This document shows, piece after piece, positions 11,257-23,040 of a stretch of DNA of 64,000 bases (within the stretch, counting starts at the first letter, position 1; every line of letters starts with the position of its first letter). The notes below the pieces were generated by a model. It saw only the letters and a list, made by a program, of their open reading frames with translations. It was not told where the DNA came from and did not search any database. The position numbers and the translations under genes were made by a program. Origin of the DNA: Owenia fusiformis (lineage: Eukaryota > Annelida > Polychaeta > Sabellida > Oweniidae); contig CAIIXF020000011.1 of NCBI GenBank assembly GCA_903813345.2, forward strand, positions 3,806,571 through 3,870,570, given 5' to 3'.

Positions 11257-13144
11257 TAATAATCCACATAATCACGGAAAGGATCTTCTTATTATTATGA
11301 CTCAATCAGGTACATGTATCTAAACGGTACTCTCCGGTAAAATCCTAACGACCCGGTAAAATCGCTTTCTCTGGAAAAAATCACACACAGGTAGGTCATA
11401 AAACTGCATCTAAATCACAATTTACAATAATTATCCTATCTGTTTATGGTATATTTAGTTGAATCACACATTTGCCGACCCTATTCACCCATGGCTGACG
11501 TCACCTTATCTCAAGTTTCTTCATAAATTGGCACACAGTGATCAATTTGTGTGCAGTCTCACAAACAATCAGACGTATATGTAAGTATCCTAAAGAACAC
11601 AGATGATGTGAAACACATTTCGCTAGGTGATTATACTATCAAGAATAACGTAGATCATTGGACTTTCAAGATTGAGCCTTTATTTTGAAATTATTTGCAA
11701 AAGTCTCACGATTTTTACCCGATCGTGCGGATTTTACAGAAGAGTACTGTTCCCTTCCTTAAATGATAATTCAACATGCATTCGACTAGTCTCAAAACAT
11801 TTAAAACAAAAAAGATAAATAACGTGGTAGTTTTGACTAAGCTCGCATGTTTAGGATATGCCACTCATTTGGTTATATGACATAAAACCACCCTTTAGTT
11901 TCAAACACTATATTGACTTTGAACAAGGGAATCCTTGACTGGGTTTCATAATCTTGCAAAATACAACAACGGTTGCGGTGTTTGAGACTCGTTCTGAGTG
12001 AACCAACAGCCCTTATTTTGTGTGAAACGAGGCTTATCCATCGTTGTAAGCCACGCCTCTCCATCTCTTCGATCATGCACGATGCAACAGAGAGAGATGC
12101 TATGAGTATCAGAATGAGGTTCATTGGTAAGTTTAAGTTCTTGACACTTGGACTGCCAAAATCTTTACGCAGATAACTATCCTATTTTGTGTCATCCCTC
12201 TGATCACCGAACTACCGAATGATAAATGTCAAGTAAAATGTGAAGAGCTCGAGAAATAATACTTGCTATTATCCTATCTGTTTATTGTACATGTGAAACT
12301 GTTTAATCGGAACAAATACAAAACGGTTTACTAGCATGATATTACGAATAATCTCTCAAAAGTAAACACGAACACACAAAAATCATCTTAGATGACGCTC
12401 CAGGGTGCGTAAAAGAATCCACAGAACTTATATTTATATGAAAAACGCATCATGATAAAACATGACATCTCATTTCTTCCCAGTCCTGAGATGCCATGAT
12501 AAAATGAGATACATTTGGCGATCTGAGAGAGCTCAGATTTGAGGATTTTTTAAATCTTTCATCTCAGATTATATTACATGTAATTAAGGGTCATAAAACT
12601 TTTGAGATCGTATCACCCGTGTCTGTGTTAATATCTACAATGGTAGTGACAACATAATACAATTACATGTTATGTAATACAGAGACATATAAAACAGAGA
12701 TGAGTGACACTCATTGGTGCGGTTGTCCATAAGGGAAGTCCACGGTGGACTTTTGGTGAAAATGACCCTTTAGTAAATATTGTGAGTAGTTTATAATGAC
12801 AATGGGAATTTTCCAAAATTCAAACATCAATATATTTTGAACTAGACAAAATCTTGCTTGTAACCCTTCTTGTTTTAAAGACATTTGAGTCATGGCTACC
12901 TTCTAGGAAGATTGACTTTATTGCTCTTGAACTGTTCTGCAGAGGGTCTTTTGAAGATTGATGAATTAAAATGGGGCTCAATGGAAACATGCGAAATTCA
13001 CGAAGCCTGTTATTATCCACTGGGGCCATCTTTTGACACCACTTCGGTGGATTTCATAAATATATGTAACAATGATACTTTGATCAAAAAATGGTGCCGT
13101 ATTTATAGCAAGTACAGTTCAAGGGTTTTATTGTCATAACTGAC
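11257..13144. other. Intergenic, mostly unassigned
   Basis: No firm gene. Around 12460-12590 there are several copies, in both orientations, of CTCAGAT/ATCTGAG and CTCAT/ATGAG words, suggesting a decayed fold-back. An open frame at 12885-13139 (+) has no recognisable domain. Confidence 0.3.
11873..12124 (-). CDS. Possible small secreted peptide ORF (uncertain)
   Basis: An 83-residue frame starts with a signal-peptide-like stretch (MNLILILIASLSVASC) followed by a basic segment containing a CC pair. I recognise no family. The leader could be chance in AT-rich DNA. The true exon end is unknown, because the 3' half may run into an intron. Confidence is low. Confidence 0.2.
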   Translation of the reverse strand: MNLILILIASLSVASCMIEEMERRGLQRWISLVSHKIRAVGSLRTSLKHRNRCCILQDYETQSRIPLFKVNIVFETKGWFYVI

Positions 13145-13410
13145 TGCACCCCGTTTTCAATACATCCACGGATAGTTCAACTCGTTTTAAAAACGTCACT
13201 AGTAGGATTGTAGTAAGACAATCCCGTTCGTAAATTACGTCAAGCTCGTCTTAACGTTGTCACTCGTTCTGATTGGAGAATGTGAAGACCATCAGAACAT
13301 TATGAGCATGTTCTAAGATCTGAGGACCTACCCGTTCGTTCGTTCACATACGTTCAAATGTTAGTACACAGTTTAGCCCCGTTTTCGAGAACTCAGTGAG
13401 AACTCTGCAA
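13145..13410 (+). mobile_element. Diverged fragment of the 808-bp element family
   Basis: Matches the right half of copy A: CACTAGTAGGATTG, GTTGTCACTCGTTCT, GAGGACCTACCCGTTCG and CCCCGTTTTCGAGAAC appear in the same order. The terminal GGTGTGATAG is lost, and there are several small indels. It is older than copies A-C. Confidence 0.7.
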
Positions 13411-13617
13411 ATCAATAGTGGAGTGGTCTCACGTATGAAAACTTGAGACATCTGGAATCAAATATGGTGGCATGCTGAACAAAAAAAAGATCAAATTGAA
13501 CGATACCTTTCAGCTTAACAATAAACATCACAAAATGTGAATACCAAGAAGACATTCACATTGACTTAGCATAGTGTATGGTATTATTTTTGCTTCTTTA
13601 TTCATTAAATTCAAATA

Positions 13618-14360
13618 TATTCGATATATGAAATATAATATTCGCTAAATCATTTTCCATTCGGTAAAAACTAAGTTTTCAAAACAGCCAATCGCTTAAT
13701 ATTATGTGCATTAAATTACATATTTTATTCGCTAAACGATATGTTTTTTGCGTATATTGTTATGGTATTCCTTAACAGTAACACATGCACAATATTGAAT
13801 TTCTATTTGAACCCTACCGAAATAAGTTTGCCTATATTTACCAAATGGTTTATTTTTCTATGACATAGTTAATGCATTTTATCGAAAGCTAATTTGCTAT
13901 TTACCGTATGCAATAAAGTAATATTCGATAACTTTCGTTGTTGTTCGATATTTTGTCACGTGACCTCGAGATTTGCAAAATGGCCGCGCAGCTATTCTTC
14001 ATCGTTCAAATATATCACCTGACTGAAAGTCTCGTAAAGTATCGAATAATAACGAAATTTATCGAATGTGGCATTCGGTATTTACCGAATATAAATAATT
14101 TAAATACGGAATGTACAAACAATTGAATTATACGTGCGTTTAGGAAAACCAATAGATTCGCTGCATCACACAAATACATGTACACAGTGTATAAATATCA
14201 AATGTGAATGCCAACACAAAGAACAATTGAAACTATTTAGCGAATATAAATTGTACAGATTATTACAGTCGATAAAATAAAAAAACATTCGATAGATTGG
14301 GTAAAGGTTTAGTAAATTGTTTGTTTTATTTGGTATTTATGGAATATTTAATGTACCGAA
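13618..14360. other. AT-rich island dense in TTCGNTA motifs
   Basis: The heptamer TTCGNTA, or its complement TANCGAA, occurs 15 times in about 740 bp: 13620, 13641, 13660, 13728, 13815, 13880, 13924, 13944, 14040, 14060, 14074, 14083, 14238, 14288 and 14354. Both orientations are present. Several near matches lie between them. There is no coding frame. Confidence 0.6.
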
Positions 14361-15741
14361 TAGAGAAGCAGACTTTGTTTAAACACCATAATAGTGATGC
14401 ACTTAGATTTATCCTACATAATACAGTAGATATACAGGATAATGCATCTTATGTTTCGAAGAAAATTTTAACTTTTTCTGAGCTGTCAATGCAACATTTG
14501 GCTTCAACATCTTCTTTGACATATTTATTTTCTTAAACTGTATGGATAAACTATCAATATCAGCATTAAGAAGTGTAAATTCAGTTAAAAGTTTCAAAAA
14601 AGGGGAAATCCACGTTTAAAAGCCCATGCTCCCACCAAGGGTGCTCTAACATACATAGCATTATGTTCTTGGTTCATAAGACTAACAAGGACAAACAATG
14701 TTGTGATGCTGCTATTGTCTTCAATATACTTTTTTATTATTATGCATTATCATGCTCACAAATGTAAAAATAACGCTGAAAGCATTGGACATCATTCCAT
14801 CGATCGCCATTATCACCCCAAATGAGCGTGCATGGTTCTAGATTGCCCTTGTGATATTTGGACGGCTGGCCATGTTGCCAATTCGTATAGCCCCCTGCAA
14901 CTGCATTACCCTTGGTCCAATATTGTTGGTTTTTGCCAATAGAGTTTGCTCCTTTTTAAAGACAACACAAATAACGAATAGATCATGAAGGCATATTGAT
15001 ATGTTAAATGTTACCCGTTCAAACATAGTTATATTCCAGAACAAAGAATAAGTGCTTATACTGGTTCAAAAAGGTATTACTCCATGGTATGAAATTTCTA
15101 GGACGTCTAATTAAGGAGTTGGTGGCACCATATATGCATAATGATATTTGAGCTTATATTTAGATACCTACATGTGTCCCGCGTTTTATTTTTGTATAGC
15201 CGTGATAAATACGGCGGGCTTTTAGGGCGAATAATGCATGTCATTATCAGGGGTCAAAAAACGTGTAAAAAGTTTTTCGTATTTTTTTCATAATTTAATT
15301 TTGCGGTACGTGTTCCTTAAAATACCTTATTATATAAAAAATCAATGTTTCAACATTTTATGTCGTTTTGGAGATATTGGTGAAGCAATCAATAAATTGG
15401 CACCTTTATTACCTGTGAATAACATATGGTTATAATATGTCAGTTTTTTTACTAAATTAGTTGTAATACATTTTGAGATATGGACTGCCGTATTCAGGGG
15501 TCAATTGCCAATAAAGGGAGACTCGTTGTTCTTCCTTGCCTTATACCGTCTGCGATTGAAAATTGTTGCATATGGTTGAACATGAATTGGTTGCTTATAT
15601 AAGGACCATATCATCAACATTTGATTGACTGCATGGATCTTTGAGAAATGTCGGCAATCATGTAAAAATGACAAATATAATTGTTATATTATACTGTTTG
15701 TTACACATTAATAAAAAATCAGAATTCTGAAGTAACAAAAC
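14361..15741. other. Intergenic, one shared repeat segment
   Basis: No gene recognised. A segment around 15121-15153 (GTGGCACCATATATGCATAA and flanks) recurs inverted at about 19526-19558, so it belongs to a dispersed repeat. Confidence 0.35.
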
Positions 15742-16131
15742 ATGAACGCACAAGTGGAAATGGAAAAGGCACAGCAACAAATGGAACGTGTTCAAGAGTA
15801 TACTTATATAAGGGAATATCAAAGCATTAACATGCAAAATGCCAACGCATATTTGTTACGTACAACGAACGCCGAATATGTACTGTCAATGGACTTTATG
15901 TTGGAAACTATAACAATATGTCATACCACTCTTGGTGGTGACATAAGAAACCCTAGCAATCCCAAAGTCAAACGTCTATCAACCCCTCCCGACCCACGAG
16001 CTAAGTATAAACATCATTCCCAGACCATCACACCAAGTAGCACTTCATTACCTCCTTCATATGTGACATATAATTTCACCCAGAAACTAGTTTTTCTAGC
16101 AAGACCCGATATAAAAACAAAAGAGATATAG
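15742..16131 (+). CDS. Hypothetical ORF, 129 aa, unrecognised
   Basis: An open frame whose first 25 residues are charged and Gln-rich (EMEKAQQQMERVQ), followed by a Ser/Pro/Thr-rich stretch. It has no domain I can name, no clear promoter or splice context, and a composition like its AT-rich surroundings. It may be chance, or a piece of a decayed element. Confidence 0.2.
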   Translation: MNAQVEMEKAQQQMERVQEYTYIREYQSINMQNANAYLLRTTNAEYVLSMDFMLETITICHTTLGGDIRNPSNPKVKRLSTPPDPRAKYKHHSQTITPSSTSLPPSYVTYNFTQKLVFLARPDIKTKEI

Positions 16132-17322
16132 CCTGGGAGTAGCCATTTTGTCCCAAATTCTATCCAAAATGTCATTCATATGTAGGCACAAGTGCCAAAT
16201 GCGAAAGACCAAAAATGACAAAACATAGCAAGAAAATGAAATGCCTAAGATCTCATTGCCAAATGGAAAGAAAATCCAACTATCCCAAATCAATATACAA
16301 CGTGAAAGGAAAATGTATCTTACAACACTCACAACAATTCGTAAAAGTGCAATTCGCATGGCTTTGGCGACATAGAGTTTGTGCACAAATGAATAATGCC
16401 TGATTTGATAAAAAGTTACAAATTATATAACCTCTTTGGTACAAAATATACTCACCAAACGAAAACCTCATACCAGAACTCATGGCAAAGCATCTCGATG
16501 CAATGTTAAGGCATCTTTAATATAGAGTAAATAAAAAAATACCACTCCAACAATGATGCAGCAATAAAGAATGCAATCAAAAAATGATATAATTGAGTAA
16601 ACTCTAAAACAAGAATACCCACATGTAAACTCAAAGATCATAAGGCCTTTTTGGTACAGAGTAAAGTCACAAAATCAATATTCCAGCCGCATAAAATATC
16701 ACAAATACTATAGGCTTTACTGTATAGAATATCACGGTGTTATAGCATGGCGGTAACGACAAGGCGATTTGCAAAATTTTGCGGTAACGATAACAAAAAA
16801 TGGCGGATGAGAAAGACAGCATGTCCTCTTTCTCGCCTGTAGGCAAGATTCTCAGATAAGATTTCCTTTTTTACTAGTTCCATTCGGTGACGTATATATG
16901 GATGGTTATAAAGAATGGGTCAAATCTGCCAGGTGGTTTACTAGAAGCGGAATATAAGGTGCAAACTTACCGACTGAGATGTCCAAGTTCATATTTTTTA
17001 GTGATTTCTCAGTATATGTGCCTCAGAGCCACTCAAACTATTAACAGTAAGTAAACCGTGTATAAACAAGACATAAAATGACAAATCCAGAACAGGAACG
17101 TGGTCATATTGTAAAAAATAAGGTTTCAAACGCAATGTCGTTAGACGACTACGTATGAATTCTATGGACGGTAACGTATTGTATTAGATGTACATTAGAT
17201 ATTTAGCGGACGGTTACGTGCATGTACACCTTTCAAGTTAAGGTTTCTAGTTCCGATAGCCTCTTTCCATGTAATTGTTATAAGGGGTAAAAAATGGAAT
17301 ATTGAATTGCTTATATTTGTTT
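16132..17322. other. Intergenic, nothing recognised
   Basis: Scattered short open frames in both strands overlap each other and show no family resemblance. No repeat structure is obvious. Confidence 0.3.
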
Positions 17323-18045
17323 TCAGGACTCGCAAGAGACGCTCTTGTTTGAGCCTCTGTTTGAACGAAGTTCTGGTTCTTTGTCTATTTTTTCAGTCAG
17401 AATGTCTCCAATATTTGTTTTGGAATCAAACACAACTTCGGACGTAGCCATGTTTGTAGGCTGCCAAAATTGAAGTCTCTCGCCGAAATGCTTGATAAGT
17501 CTTTTCTTTAGCTTCCCCAATCTATAATTTGGCATAGAATCTCCATTACATGATAATAGAGTCTTAAACTCGGCCAAAATATCTGCCAATCGCTTGGTTC
17601 TGCCATCTGTTATGACATCCTTCTCAATTGTATCACAAAGTTGTGTGAAAATATCCCTTAATTTTTTTTTAGTATGCATCTTTTTCTCAAAGGATTTGGA
17701 TCTATTTCGAGGCACGTAAGAACTATAACACTGACTATGATAGCATATTCTGTCATGTTGTCTTATGTATGTCAGCATGTCTTTGTCATCATTTTCTTTT
17801 ATCTGGTCATAGAAAGCATGACCCCTAACAATGCTTTCTGATATGGCAACATGAACCCTAACTTTTGTGCCTTTGATTTTTCTAGTTTTGTTGCAAAATA
17901 TACATTGGCGAGGAGACATTTCATTAGGTAATATACCTGTGGGAATTTTCGGAGATGGTTCATCGTAAGTGTATGTGTCATTTGAAGATTGTTTCCTTTT
18001 ACGAGATGACTGTTTCATTTTATAAGTCGAGGTATTGTTGGACAT
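17323..18045 (-). CDS. 240-aa zinc-binding ORF, probably mobile-element derived
   Basis: An intact frame with a basic Ser/Lys-rich N-terminus, then a C-x2-C (CIFC, about residue 48) and a YHSQCYSSY motif about 60 residues later. This Cys/His arrangement is seen at the start of very numerous uncharacterised invertebrate proteins associated with repeats. The second half is basic and helical, with conserved-looking words YRLGKLKKRL and FWQP. Nothing resembling a transposase or recombinase core is visible next to it, so this is either the N-terminal module of a broken element protein or one exon of a larger gene. The family assignment is from memory of the motif only. Confidence 0.5.
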   Translation of the reverse strand: MSNNTSTYKMKQSSRKRKQSSNDTYTYDEPSPKIPTGILPNEMSPRQCIFCNKTRKIKGTKVRVHVAISESIVRGHAFYDQIKENDDKDMLTYIRQHDRICYHSQCYSSYVPRNRSKSFEKKMHTKKKLRDIFTQLCDTIEKDVITDGRTKRLADILAEFKTLLSCNGDSMPNYRLGKLKKRLIKHFGERLQFWQPTNMATSEVVFDSKTNIGDILTEKIDKEPELRSNRGSNKSVSCES

Positions 18046-19637
18046 TTTTCCAATCCTGGTTTGGGTGGGACTTTTATTTTGAAATCAATTCGATATGTTA
18101 TATACAAAGTAAAACCAAGTGTATATCGATCATATATTTTGAGCATTTACAAAGGGTTGTCCAGTAAAAGTCTGGAGAAAAATAAGGGTTTCAGAAAAAT
18201 CGTCAATCAGAAAAATGGGAGTTGGTGAGAAAGAATTGGAATGTTCTAGAGAACAATTGGAGTGAAGTATTGGTTCCTAAAACTCGAATGGAAAGATCGG
18301 AAAACGAGAGATGTTGGATTGCTGAAATAAATTGAGAGAACCGGTCTTACAAAAAATGATTCGATGTCGTCTTTAAATATCGGAGGCTCGTCTGAAAGAT
18401 AGGATGTGTGAAACACTATAGATTTCTCCCAATTCCAATCGGGACTTTGCACGCGATGGGTGAGTTGATATGATTGATAGGGTCACACCTTGGAACAACG
18501 ATACATATCGTGAACACAGATGATAAAATATAGATAGTCAATGAAATAAAATATAAATGAGTACCTTTTATTTCGTATAATTCACAATCTCGCCCTGCTG
18601 AATGAAATCGTCTCTAACGGTGTCACTCATCCATCACGAAGGTTGGTTTCTGGTTCTTATTAATGACAGTATGGCTCTCACTTATCAATTTACATTTAGA
18701 ATAGAACGAACATTTATCAAGTTATGAATTTCACAAATCTTGCTTTACTGCATGAAATCGTCCTGAATATAGTCACTCATCATGAAAGTTGATTTCTGGT
18801 TTCTTAATCAATCATTCTAGCGTTCTCATTTATAAAACAATCGATAATCAAAAAACTGAAATATATTATAATATGCATTCAATGTTTACTTTCTTACAAC
18901 ATTGCATGGTTATTTTATTGTGGGAGCACAGCATTGTGACACTATGATATATGCGACGCATTTGACTGCGCCTTCTTTATTCCTCGATGCAAATCATCTA
19001 GTTTAAAAATGTAAACATTCCAATACCAAAATTAGATTAATTATTTAAATGATACATCCTTTATATTTTTAATTGATTACGTTTTGAATATCATTAACAA
19101 TAATCCGTTGTTTGACCCTTGAAAATGCAAGAAATATTTCCGTGAATATATTGTTTCTATAAGTACAAAACTAATATGTTACTAATTATAGATTTTCTGA
19201 ATATTTCGCATAATTTGGTCACATCTGCACTGTCTTATTTTTTTCTAAATAATAAAACGTTGAAAAGTACCCTAGTGCAATGCACTAATTGAAAAATGAC
19301 ATTTACGTTAAAATAGTATTATATTTCTATGTAATCCTAATCCTTTAAATTATATATAAGTTTTGATCTACAATTTGAGTCTCATAAAATGCACTAAATT
19401 GCGCATGAAAAGTTTCACTTTTTTTACCTCTTGTGATGACAGACATAATTCGACCCGAAAGCCTTAATATTTTTTACCAAATGGCATTTTAAAAGCATAA
19501 GGACATATGCCCCTCCCTAAATATCGGTTCAAATGTCGTTATGCATATATGGTGCCACGGATTTGTAATATCTATGAGCCATACCATGGACTATATGTCT
19601 GATAGCTTTATCTTACTTAAACTTCAAATGTTCTTAC
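18046..19637. other. Intergenic/3' flank of lectin gene with a diverged tandem duplication
   Basis: Segments around 18580-18700 and 18728-18845 are imperfect tandem copies (TTCACAA..CT, TGAATGAAATCGTC / TGCATGAAATCGTC, GTCACTCAT, GTTGATTTCTGGTTTCTTA). The remaining exons of the lectin gene would be expected on the minus strand below 19638, but I could not identify them here. Confidence 0.35.
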
Positions 19638-19897
19638 CTATCCAAAAGTTTTTCATTGCAGTATTACGTATCGACCGTTCGATATAGTGCTGTTCGTTTG
19701 AAGAGCCTATGTTTACTAAATATGCACCCTGCGAAACACACAACGCACTAGCCTCAAACCATGTTAACTCGGGGTCTTTGCCGTATAAGTAGCAATGACC
19801 TGCGAAGAGGGAAAACCCACCTGGACACCCGGCTTTTGTTTCAGAAATGATTGCTAATACAGCTACCAAAAGAAAAACCGCTCTGGCTGTCTGCATC
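19638..19897 (-). CDS. C-type lectin exon: signal peptide and first half of the lectin domain
   Basis: ATG at 19896 lies one base after an acceptor (TTATTTTAG/G). The exon ends at a strong donor (TGGATAG/GTAAGAAC). It encodes an N-terminal signal peptide (about 22 residues, MQTARAVFLLVAVLAI start) and the opening of a CTLD: GCPGGFSLFAGHCYLY, TWFEASALC, GAYLVNI, and the FWIG strand where the exon breaks. C-type lectin domains bind sugars, often Ca2+-dependently, and many are secreted immune proteins in invertebrates. The exons with the WND and second cysteine pair are not found in the window, so the gene is incomplete here. The upstream non-coding exon and promoter are annotated separately at 21690-21785. 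Confidence 0.85.
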
Positions 19898-20165
19898 CTA
19901 AAATAAGTTTAACTTTGTAAAATGATAATGCAACAACTTTTTCTTTTAAAGGCTCCATATAGATGTCAAAACAATTTGGCTTATATTGTAGCCTTACCCT
20001 ATTTCAAAAAGTGGTATTTTAAGGACTTTTTGCTAAAAAATCGTCAATTTATTGAAAATAGATTTTAGAGCTCACTTAAATTTTTTAGTTATAGTTTACA
20101 ACCATGCATAGCATTCATCGTCGCGTGTCTTTTGCAGAACATTTTAGAAATTGGTTGATTAATAA

Positions 20166-20973
20166 CCCTACTATCACACCAAACTAGTTCTCACTGCGTT
20201 CTCGAAAACGGGCTTCAACTGTATTCGAACGGACTGGACCTACTGGAGCCCGTTTGGGCTCTATATACAAACTTCATCGAACGTACTCGAACGGGTAGGT
20301 CCTCTAGAACTTAGACAATGCTCAAAATGTTCTCGTGGTCGTCACGTTCTACAATTAGAACGAGTGACAACGTACTTACGACGAGCTGGACGTACTACGA
20401 ACGGAACCGTCGTACTTCAATCCTACTAGGGACGTTTTAACAACGAGTTGAACTGTCTGCGGACGTGTTGAGAACGAGGTAGAACTAATTGCAAACGGGT
20501 TTAAACTGATTAAGAACGTATTTAACACTGCTTATGAACGAGTTAGCAAAAATATAGCTATCACACCAAACAAGTTGCCACTGCGTTCTTCAAAACTGTT
20601 TTTAAACTGTGTGCGAACGGAATGCACGTAGCTGCAACTTTCTAAGGTCTATTTACGAACTTTATGAACGTTCTCAGACGGGAATGTGATTTTAGAATTT
20701 TGAATCGATTCAAAATTCGATGACGACCATACCGTTCTGTAATCAGGTCATGTTGACCTTCTAGACTAAGGGACGCGTTCTACGACGTTGCACTCCGACG
20801 TGGTGCGACCTGAACGAACTGCGAACGAGATGGACGTATTGAAGACTGTTTAAGAACGAAGAAGCTAATTATTTCAGACATATTTCCCGACCACAGCCAG
20901 ACTGAGCCCGTTTGACGACGTTTTCGTAGGACTGGCAAGAACGGGTAAGAACTAGTTTGGTGTGATAGGGGGG
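20166..20973 (-). mobile_element. 808-bp inverted-terminus element, copy B, in lectin intron 1
   Basis: An inverted copy of 1653-2460 with identical length. The ends are CCCTACTATCACACC and GGTGTGATAGGGGGG, flanked by TAA on both sides (20163-20165 and 20974-20976). It lies between the non-coding first exon and the coding exon of the lectin gene. The phased GAACG/CGTTC motif is retained. It is non-autonomous, with no open frame. Confidence 0.8.
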
Positions 20974-21689
20974 TAAGCGAGAAATGAACTCACCATGCAT
21001 GAAAGGTATTCAGAGAAAAAATGCATTCTAGATAGTTAGACAATCAACATAAGTTTATTTTGAAAGTTAAACATACTTAGTAAAGCTTGACATTAATTTT
21101 TTTCAATGAAATCATGATGACGTTGCTTAGGGTGCACATTTCCTAATATGCTAAAAACATTTAAGTGGCATATTAGATATATACTTTATTATTTGTTTAT
21201 TAAATTATTATTTTGTTCAATCTTTGAAATGGTGTTAAAGAGACAATATGTTTGAATACAATTTAATATTTTATGATTCAAAACTTTTATCTGACAAATT
21301 GCGGGAAATTTGAGCACTGTATTTGAGAAATAATTTTTTACCCCAATTTTTTTAATCTTTAAAATAACTTTTAAAACATTTGTGGTAATCTAGGAAAGCT
21401 AATTTATCATTGGAAGACGTACTGTTTTATCATATATACGAACCACTGCATTGATTAGCCATTAATTACACGTTTACACATAACACATTTTGAACTTGAG
21501 CTTTTAATTATACTCATCATCAACATATCCCATAAATAAAGTACAATTAGCATCAGGTTTCATTATGATTCAGCAATCATTTTAAAACGTATATATCTCT
21601 TTTGTTATTTAGAGTCAGTTCAATCATAGTTCGATTGTGATGTTATATACTGAATAACTGTAGTAAGAGTTATCGAAAAATTAACTCAC

Positions 21690-21718
21690 CTGAAAACTGT
21701 TTCTTCTCCGTTGCAATT
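21690..21718 (-). other. Probable non-coding first exon of the lectin gene
   Basis: On the minus strand a TATA box is followed about 30 bp later by a short segment that ends in a strong donor (TTTTCAG/GTGAGTT, exon edge 21690). The next acceptor in the same strand is the one directly before the lectin ATG at 19896. The transcription start (near 21718) is estimated from TATA spacing, not observed. Confidence 0.55.
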
Positions 21719-21743
21719 GGTTTTGAGAAGACGAAACACTACG

Positions 21744-21785
21744 TTTTATAGTTGATCATTGCCCAACGGGTAAGCTTTTCATTGG
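21744..21785 (-). promoter_or_regulatory. TATA and CCAAT boxes of the lectin gene
   Basis: Minus-strand TATAAAA (complement at 21744-21750) has an upstream CCAAT (complement ATTGG at 21781-21785) about 35 bp away. This is a compact TATA promoter of the kind used by inducible or tissue-specific secreted-protein genes. It sits the expected distance from the inferred first exon. Confidence 0.6.
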
Positions 21786-22067
21786 CTGATAGAAATAATA
21801 CGTTGAAAAACTAAGTAAACGTATCAGATGTATTCAGAGATATTTACATTTAACATAAAACCACAAAATATAACCGCAAACGTATGAACACAAGGATGAT
21901 TGACTCCCAGAATTGAAGTCGATATATTCCAACAATGAAAACGCGGAAATGTCGTTATTTTCTGAAAACTGAGCGAGCAATTTTTCTAAACTCATTTCAA
22001 TCATTTTCAAACCATTTGTTTGTCAATTCTATAAGAAAACGGTACTCTCTGACCAGTCTACATCATC

Positions 22068-22203
22068 GTAGGTATGTTATAAATCGTTTATGTCACTATC
22101 GTGGCACATATGCCCTTGGTTCTCAGAGATCAATGTCCCTCCCAAGGTCGGGCCATATATCACTGAGACCTCGGGCATATATGGCACGATAATGACATAA
22201 CCT
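22068..22203. repeat. Short fold-back MITE
   Basis: The arms AGGTATGTTATAAA...TTTATGTCACTATCGTGGCA and TGGCACGATAATGACATAACCT are inverted copies, with an inner GGCACATATGCCC / GGGCATATATGGC pair, closing to a hairpin of about 135 bp. No coding capacity. Confidence 0.6.
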
Positions 22204-22960
22204 CTAATTATGTAACATTTTTTGTGAATAATACATGCATACTTCACGCATTTAATATGTAGCAGTGGAGGTAACGATTTAGTATTTTAATCGGGAATAC
22301 TTAATCTTTAGTTTATAAAACAGTCAACAATTAGAATACGAGTTGCATTAAGTATAGACTGAGACTAACGTAATTTTATGATGGTCTAAAGTATAGTTGA
22401 CCCTGAAAAGAACACCCGAGCATAATGAAAAGAACACCCAAGTATAATGAAAAGAACACTCGAGTATAGTGTGATATTACAGAAAAATATTTTTGCACGA
22501 CATTAAAGTAAATTGGGTAAATCCGGAGACCATGTTTCGATAGCCAATACAAGTAAACTTTTGACACGTACAATTACAAGAATAGATACAATTCAATTTA
22601 TTTATGGACGTGGGCTTTACACAATGAGTAAATTATCATATTTTCTGAATATGATAAAATATGGCTAACCTCAATATTGTGATATAGTAGAGAACAATAC
22701 ATTTTAATTCATTCATTTTTATATGGTCCACACCGCAATTATATTTTTTATTATACTGAATAAATTATGGCCAGCCACGAATATATAATATTCTTACAAA
22801 ACAATAGTTTTAATTTGAATAAAAAACATTTCATTGCGAATTGGATATTTCTGTGGAAATGATAATCCATAAAACCGTGGAGACATATTTGATTAAATTG
22901 ATTAAATTAAATTTAATTTGATTAAATGTTTTATTCTAATGATTGGTTTAAAGTGCCTGA
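22204..22960. other. Intergenic, nothing recognised
   Basis: AT-rich. A small tandem repeat GAAAAGAACACCC/CGAGTATAATG is present three times near 22404-22470; otherwise there is no structure I can name. Confidence 0.3.
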
Positions 22961-23040
22961 TAAACTATAAAATGCGCATGCGTCCAGGTGTTGATAAACT
23001 ATAAATAGCGAAAACCCAGGGTTTGTCATCACAAGGTAAG
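22961..23040 (+). promoter_or_regulatory. Possible TATA promoter with short first exon
   Basis: TGATAAACTATAAA occurs twice in tandem (22958-22973 and 22992-23006); the second extends to TATAAATAG. About 30 bp downstream lies CACAAG/GTAAGC, a good donor. This reads as a promoter plus tiny exon interrupted by the Gypsy insertion 100 bp further on, but no downstream coding exon is identified. Confidence 0.3.
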
